10,104 nucleotides of DNA from Acidimicrobiales bacterium (GTDB lineage Bacteria > Actinomycetota > Acidimicrobiia > Acidimicrobiales > Poriferisodalaceae), in contig JASMKJ010000158.1 in assembly GCA_030749275.1 (NCBI GenBank), positions 1 through 10,104 of the forward strand, written 5' to 3'. Of this stretch, positions 6,837 to 10,104 are shown in pieces (the first letter of the stretch is position 1; every line of letters begins with the position of its first letter). The position numbers and the translations under genes are program-made. The notes beneath the pieces were generated by a model that was not told the DNA's origin, made no database searches, and saw nothing but the letters and a program-made list of their open reading frames with translations.

Positions 6837-7625
6837 TCACAGTTCGCGGAGAGCGGTCATGCGTGCTTCAACTGTGGGCCGATTGCTCTTCGGGTCAGAG
6901 CTAAGTACCCATAAGGAATCAATGATCGGGCCGGATTCGGTGACGTGGTTTCGATTTTCCATCATCCTCAAGGCTTCCACCATCCCGGGCGGGTAGCGCG
7001 TGATCTTTACGGCAGCGTTGTCCCCAACGAAATCGTCACTCGAATCGAGTTCTAATCCTATTTTCTTCTGGAGGACCGATGGCAACGCCAGAAAAGGTCG
7101 GATCCGAAATGAAGTGCTTCCAATCTGTAGACCAAAGGTTGTCAGCGCGGTAGTTGTCAACGCCGTTTTCCCCGTTGCTATCTGCGAAATTCGATTCGCC
7201 AGCACCGCCTCTAGTTCCACTCGACTGGCGGACTCTAGGAGACCTGAGGTGACGATGAGCGTTGAGCGTTCAATGGAGCGTCCTACCGCTGCAATGTTGC
7301 GTGCTTCGGTTGGGATGACCCGAATTTCGGGAATAGGAATACCTGTCGACAGACACACGCCTTCCACCAGGTTGATGAGACGAGGGTATTCGTCATCCAA
7401 AATTTGCTGGCCGCTGAAAGTGTTCAGCACGCGACGTTCAGCGCTCGCACACAGGTAAAGAACCGGTACCAGGGTCAGAGCAGCTAGAAGAACTCCAATC
7501 GAAACCGGTATCGAAAAGATGCGCGCTAGGAAATAAACAACGACTGAAAGTGCTGCCACGCTCACCACAAACAACACCATCAGAAGGCCAGCGCGTTGCC
7601 GATTTTTGTCGCTCAGGTTGTCCAT
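6837..7625 (-). CDS. M48/HtpX-like membrane protein lacking the zinc-protease motif
   Basis: The protein has 262 residues from the ATG at 7625. Two membrane segments (about 12-34 and 39-60) precede a domain aligning by eye with M48 (HtpX-type) proteases: YPRLINLVEGVCLSTGIPIPEIRVI, then AVGRSIERSTLIVTSGLLE. Where active members have the pattern LEAVLAHELSHI, this one reads LEAVLANRISQI (residues 137-148). Both zinc histidines and the catalytic glutamate are gone, and the downstream Glu ligand (EFxAD) appears as DDFVGD near 197-202. The gene is otherwise intact, so it looks like a pseudoenzyme rather than a decaying gene. The frame stays open to a TTG at 7682. I chose the ATG because GGAAACAA precedes it and the extra 19 residues look unconserved. 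The role is unknown; neighbours suggest the cell envelope. Confidence 0.82.
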   Translation of the reverse strand: MDNLSDKNRQRAGLLMVLFVVSVAALSVVVYFLARIFSIPVSIGVLLAALTLVPVLYLCASAERRVLNTFSGQQILDDEYPRLINLVEGVCLSTGIPIPEIRVIPTEARNIAAVGRSIERSTLIVTSGLLESASRVELEAVLANRISQIATGKTALTTTALTTFGLQIGSTSFRIRPFLALPSVLQKKIGLELDSSDDFVGDNAAVKITRYPPGMVEALRMMENRNHVTESGPIIDSLWVLSSDPKSNRPTVEARMTALREL

Positions 7626-7703
7626 TTGTTTCCGTGTCTCCGATATTTCCTGGCAACTCTGCACCGCATTGTACGGCGGCAAACGTCAAGCGCCGTTCAG
7701 CGA

Positions 7704-8864
7704 TCAAAAGGTCTGGTCGGCTTCTTTACCTAATTTGAAGGGCCAACCCATGCGAGTCAACTCGCCCCGCCAACCACCTCTATCAGGGTCTTCTCTTTCG
7801 ATCTCTATGGCCCGCTCGTACAGGCCTACATAGATTTCAGCTAAACGTTCCATCGAGAATTCTGCTACCCGTGCACTACCAGCTTGGGACAGCCCATTTG
7901 CCAGGGCCTGATCTTCCATGACCTTTGATAGAGCCGCAGTCAAGGCCGTTGCATCGCCCGGCGGCACAAGATAGGCCTCATCGCCGTTAACGGCAACGTT
8001 TCTGTATCCGGGCAAGTCACTAGCGACTACGGGTGTTCCCGCTGCCATCGCTTCTAAAAGGACAATTCCGAAACTCTCCCCCCGAAGCGAAGGCACACAC
8101 AATATGTCCGCGCCTTTTATCCTGCTTATCTTCTCCTCGTCACTGACTGGACCAAGCCAGCGAAGTCGGGGGTCTCCCTCATACTTACTCCTCAATTCCT
8201 CTGTTTGTGGACCATCGGACATGATCCATAACGTCACATTTTGGGGTAACGACACCATCGATTGGAGTAATACTTCTAACCCCTTGCGAGGTTCGTGTCT
8301 ACCAACGTAAGCGATCGTTGGGCCTTCAGACGTAGTCGCTTTCGCGTCTCGAAATTTGTTGATCTCAATGCCGTTAAAGACCACCTCGTAACTCCCACCG
8401 AGAGCTTGATGCGCCATGTCTTTAGCATCTTGGGAAACAGCGGTTCGGATATTCATTCTTGTGGCAAGCCATCGAACCCCGGGGGTCATGTACGCCTTGC
8501 TGCCTCCGGCGGCGTGCCAGGTTCCTACGATGGGCGCACTTCGAAGGAACAATGTCGTTTGGCATGGTCCGGGACAGATCGGCTCATGGATATGCACAAC
8601 GTCGAACTCTTCGTCTCGGAAGGCTCTAATGGTCCGCAGCGTGCACGCCAAATCTGGCGCAATTGGGGCTATGGAGCCATTGGCGAAGGTAGGGATACTC
8701 GCACCTAGAGGCGTTACACCAGTTTCAGGAGGCGCGCCATCACAAGGTCCTAACACTCGAACCTTGTGCCCAAGTCTCCCCAAGGCCCTTGCTAAAGCGA
8801 GGACTTGAGTCTGCACCCCTCCCGGAGTGCTGAGGCTGTATGGCGAGACGATTCCTATCCGCAC
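7704..8864 (-). CDS. pimA: Phosphatidylinositol alpha-mannosyltransferase PimA (GT4 family)
   Basis: PimA adds the first mannose from GDP-mannose to phosphatidyl-myo-inositol at the inner face of the membrane, starting PIM synthesis. The 386-residue protein has the GT-B layout of family GT4. The N-terminal domain has RIGIVSPYSLSTPGGVQTQV (GG at 15-16), HIHEP at 91-95 and H117 in GTWHAAG. The C-terminal domain has YVGRHEPRKGLEVLL near 186-200 (GDP-mannose contacts expected at R189 and K194) and the ESFGIVLLEAMAAGTPVVASD signature from 263. The last 25 or so residues are a basic, Trp-containing tail. The GTG at 8864 gives the family N-terminus, and no Shine-Dalgarno sequence is visible. A 10-bp inverted repeat lies in the 55-base gap to the acyltransferase gene. 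The position beside pgsA and the acyltransferase supports PimA over other GT4 enzymes. Confidence 0.92.
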   Translation of the reverse strand: MRIGIVSPYSLSTPGGVQTQVLALARALGRLGHKVRVLGPCDGAPPETGVTPLGASIPTFANGSIAPIAPDLACTLRTIRAFRDEEFDVVHIHEPICPGPCQTTLFLRSAPIVGTWHAAGGSKAYMTPGVRWLATRMNIRTAVSQDAKDMAHQALGGSYEVVFNGIEINKFRDAKATTSEGPTIAYVGRHEPRKGLEVLLQSMVSLPQNVTLWIMSDGPQTEELRSKYEGDPRLRWLGPVSDEEKISRIKGADILCVPSLRGESFGIVLLEAMAAGTPVVASDLPGYRNVAVNGDEAYLVPPGDATALTAALSKVMEDQALANGLSQAGSARVAEFSMERLAEIYVGLYERAIEIEREDPDRGGWRGELTRMGWPFKLGKEADQTF

Positions 8865-8899
8865 ATCAAATAACGCTACGCGATGTTGCGCTCACTCCA

Positions 8900-8933
8900 C
8901 AGAGGAAATCACGTCACGCTCACATTTCCTCTG
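8900..8933 (-). repeat. Perfect 10-bp inverted repeat between the acyltransferase gene and pimA
   Basis: The arms CAGAGGAAAT (8900-8909) and ATTTCCTCTG (8924-8933) are exact reverse complements, separated by 14 bases. The repeat spans the end of the acyltransferase gene, including its last codons and stop, and ends 35 bases before the pimA GTG. As RNA it would form a stable hairpin. No run of T follows on the minus strand, so it is not a standard intrinsic terminator. It could be an RNA-processing or protein-binding element, or chance. Confidence 0.6.
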
Positions 8934-9822
8934 ATGAGTCACTCGGCCAATTGGGTTGAAACAAGTGCCATTGTTGGGGATCGCGACGTATCAGGATCTC
9001 TAGTTCTTCAGCGAGTACTTGGGTAATTCGTTGGACATCTTGCTTGACCGTTCCACTTCGGGCCGTATTGATTGGAGGCCTGACAAGGCCGAGATGTTTC
9101 CCTTGGGGTTCGAAATACACCGCTGTGGGTAGGATCGATGCTCCTGTTCTCAACGCAAGAAGAGCCGGACCGGCTGGCAAAGTTGTTCGCTCCCCCATAA
9201 AGGTGACCTCTACGCCGCCCCCTGAGATATATCGGTCGCAAAGGAGACAAACAATCTCGTTTCTTTTTAATGCCGACACAATCTCGGCTCCCGCTGACGG
9301 GCCGAGGGGTACCACCTTCATGCCTAGCCTCTCGCGAAAGCTGGCAAACCACCGGAACAGCCGATCAGGGTTAATTGGTTCCACAACAACGGTGATTGGT
9401 AACTTGTTTACGGTTGCCATCCAGAATCCTGCCCACTCCCAGCCGCCTAAATGAGGCAAGGCCAGGATGACTCCTTTTTCGCGATCTAATGCTTCTTCGA
9501 CGAATCGATAGTCGGGAACGTCTATTCCTTCGCTTAATTGAAATCCGCTTCGAGATGGCAGTCGAAAGGACTCGATCCAATAACGGGTGTAGGAAGCAAA
9601 AGCATTTTTGGTCGCGACCTGCACCGACTTTTCATCCACGTGAGGACCTAGCGACCGCCTCATGTGTCGCCGAACCATTAATCGTTTCTTTCGCAGTATC
9701 TGATGGAGAGGACTCGCCAGCAAACTGGGAAGTGCACTAGCCACGGGTCCGGGCAGACTCCGAGCGGCCCGGGCCCCTAGTCGATAGAGCGCTGTTATCG
9801 CCCGCCCCGACAAGGTCGTCAA
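8920..9822 (-). CDS. patA: Phosphatidylinositol mannoside acyltransferase (LpxL/HtrB/PatA family)
   Basis: Members acylate lipid A or, in actinobacteria, the mannose of PIM1/PIM2 at the inner membrane face. The 300-residue protein has the family layout: basic N-terminal helices (RKKRLMVRRHMRRSLG, 44-59), the catalytic ALPHLGGWEWAG motif with H124 and E129, CDRYISGGGVEVTFMGE at 195-211, the GPALLALRTGASILPTAVYF segment at 218-237, and RDPQQWHLFQPNWP near 280-293. H124 and E205 probably correspond to the H126/E200 pair of mycobacterial PatA. The start TTG (9822) overlaps the pgsA stop by 4 bases (TTGA), so translation is coupled. Its place between pgsA and pimA, as in Mycobacterium, makes PIM the likely substrate rather than lipid A. 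No inactivating change is seen. Confidence 0.88.
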   Translation of the reverse strand: MTTLSGRAITALYRLGARAARSLPGPVASALPSLLASPLHQILRKKRLMVRRHMRRSLGPHVDEKSVQVATKNAFASYTRYWIESFRLPSRSGFQLSEGIDVPDYRFVEEALDREKGVILALPHLGGWEWAGFWMATVNKLPITVVVEPINPDRLFRWFASFRERLGMKVVPLGPSAGAEIVSALKRNEIVCLLCDRYISGGGVEVTFMGERTTLPAGPALLALRTGASILPTAVYFEPQGKHLGLVRPPINTARSGTVKQDVQRITQVLAEELEILIRRDPQQWHLFQPNWPSDSSEEM

Positions 9823-10104
9823 CTCTGGTTGTTGGGGCTAGGAATGTCGTTGCTTGCTTGGCGCCACACTTTGAAGAATCTCTGGATGGCTGTCAACGAT
9901 GTGAGGGCGAGCATGACCCAAAGTACGGGCACTAGGAGTACCTCGAAACATAATCCGAATCCTAAAACGACCATCCGTTCGGCTCGCTCCATCAGGCCAC
10001 CTTTGGCTTGATAACCCAATAGTTCGGCTTTTGCTCTCTCATAACTGATTAAGGAGGCAACAGCCAATACTGCCATCGGAAGCAACATGATGGTGCCTCC
10101 TTTG
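9819..10104 (-). CDS. pgsA: Phosphatidylinositol-phosphate synthase PgsA, C-terminal part (cut by window edge)
   Basis: This is the last 94 or so codons of a CDP-alcohol phosphatidyltransferase; the frame stays open to the window end. In actinobacteria the enzyme joins CDP-diacylglycerol and inositol phosphate, supplying the lipid that PimA mannosylates. Visible are a membrane segment around LLPMAVLAVASLIS, the conserved SYERAKAELLGYQAKGGLMERAER stretch, and a final hydrophobic stretch of about 25 residues ending TSLTAIQRFFKVW. The catalytic DxxDG...AR...D motif belongs upstream, outside the window, so activity cannot be judged. The assignment rests on the ERAER region and on the coupled acyltransferase and pimA. 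An AAAGGAGG sequence followed 7 bases later by ATG (10088) lies in frame, but starting there would lack the catalytic domain. Confidence 0.85.
   Translation of the reverse strand, partial: KGGTIMLLPMAVLAVASLISYERAKAELLGYQAKGGLMERAERMVVLGFGLCFEVLLVPVLWVMLALTSLTAIQRFFKVWRQASNDIPSPNNQS

Noticed and set aside
7668..7673. TACAAT before the M48-like gene as a promoter
   Set aside because: No acceptable -35 hexamer at 16-18 bases; the nearby TTGACG is only 10 bases away.
8295..8808. Plus-strand open frames of 130-137 codons opposite pimA, and a similar one at 9044-9454 opposite the acyltransferase
   Set aside because: They are antisense to conserved genes, have no family resemblance, and several overlap each other in different frames.

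Overview
The window reads as a chromosomal stretch from an actinobacterium. All thirteen recognisable genes lie on the minus strand and are packed with gaps of 0-79 bases. Lineage evidence comes from gene content and order: a phosphatidylinositol-phosphate synthase (PgsA), a PIM acyltransferase and PimA, followed by pdxS/pdxT, yebC and ruvCAB. This matches, from memory, the Mycobacterium tuberculosis run Rv2612c-Rv2610c ... pdxS/pdxT ... Rv2603c ... ruvCAB. G+C looks close to 50 % by eye, low for many Actinomycetota. An Acidimicrobiia-like lineage is one guess, but the window cannot prove it. GTG and TTG starts are common.

In transcription order (right to left), the first block is envelope phospholipid chemistry. 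It holds the C-terminal part of pgsA (cut by the window end), a LpxL/PatA-type acyltransferase translationally coupled to it, and the mannosyltransferase PimA. A 10-bp perfect inverted repeat lies between the acyltransferase and pimA. Next come two envelope-type proteins: an M48/HtpX-like membrane protein whose HEXXH zinc motif is replaced by NRISQ, and a DUF3048 (YerB-like) probable lipoprotein.

The second block is vitamin B6 synthesis: pdxS and pdxT, the two parts of pyridoxal 5'-phosphate synthase, separated by one in-frame stop codon. The YebC/TACO1-family gene follows with its own good ribosome binding site.

The third block is Holliday junction processing: ruvC, ruvA and ruvB, with the gene ends overlapping by 4 and 1 bases. 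A plausible promoter (TTAGCA, 17 bp, TACAAT) sits directly before ruvC. A near-perfect actinobacterial LexA box overlaps the ruvC start codon, so the three genes look like a damage-inducible, probably leaderless unit. After ruvB come a gamma-glutamylcyclotransferase-fold protein and the first third of queA (tRNA queuosine synthesis), which runs off the left edge.

Most of the window is a well-known conserved neighbourhood. I do not see a CRISPR array, mobile element, RNA gene, toxin-antitoxin pair or a clearly new system. The most notable observations are the inactivated M48 protein beside the PIM genes, the SOS box on ruvC, and the inverted repeat before pimA. No gene-free stretch exceeds 79 bases.
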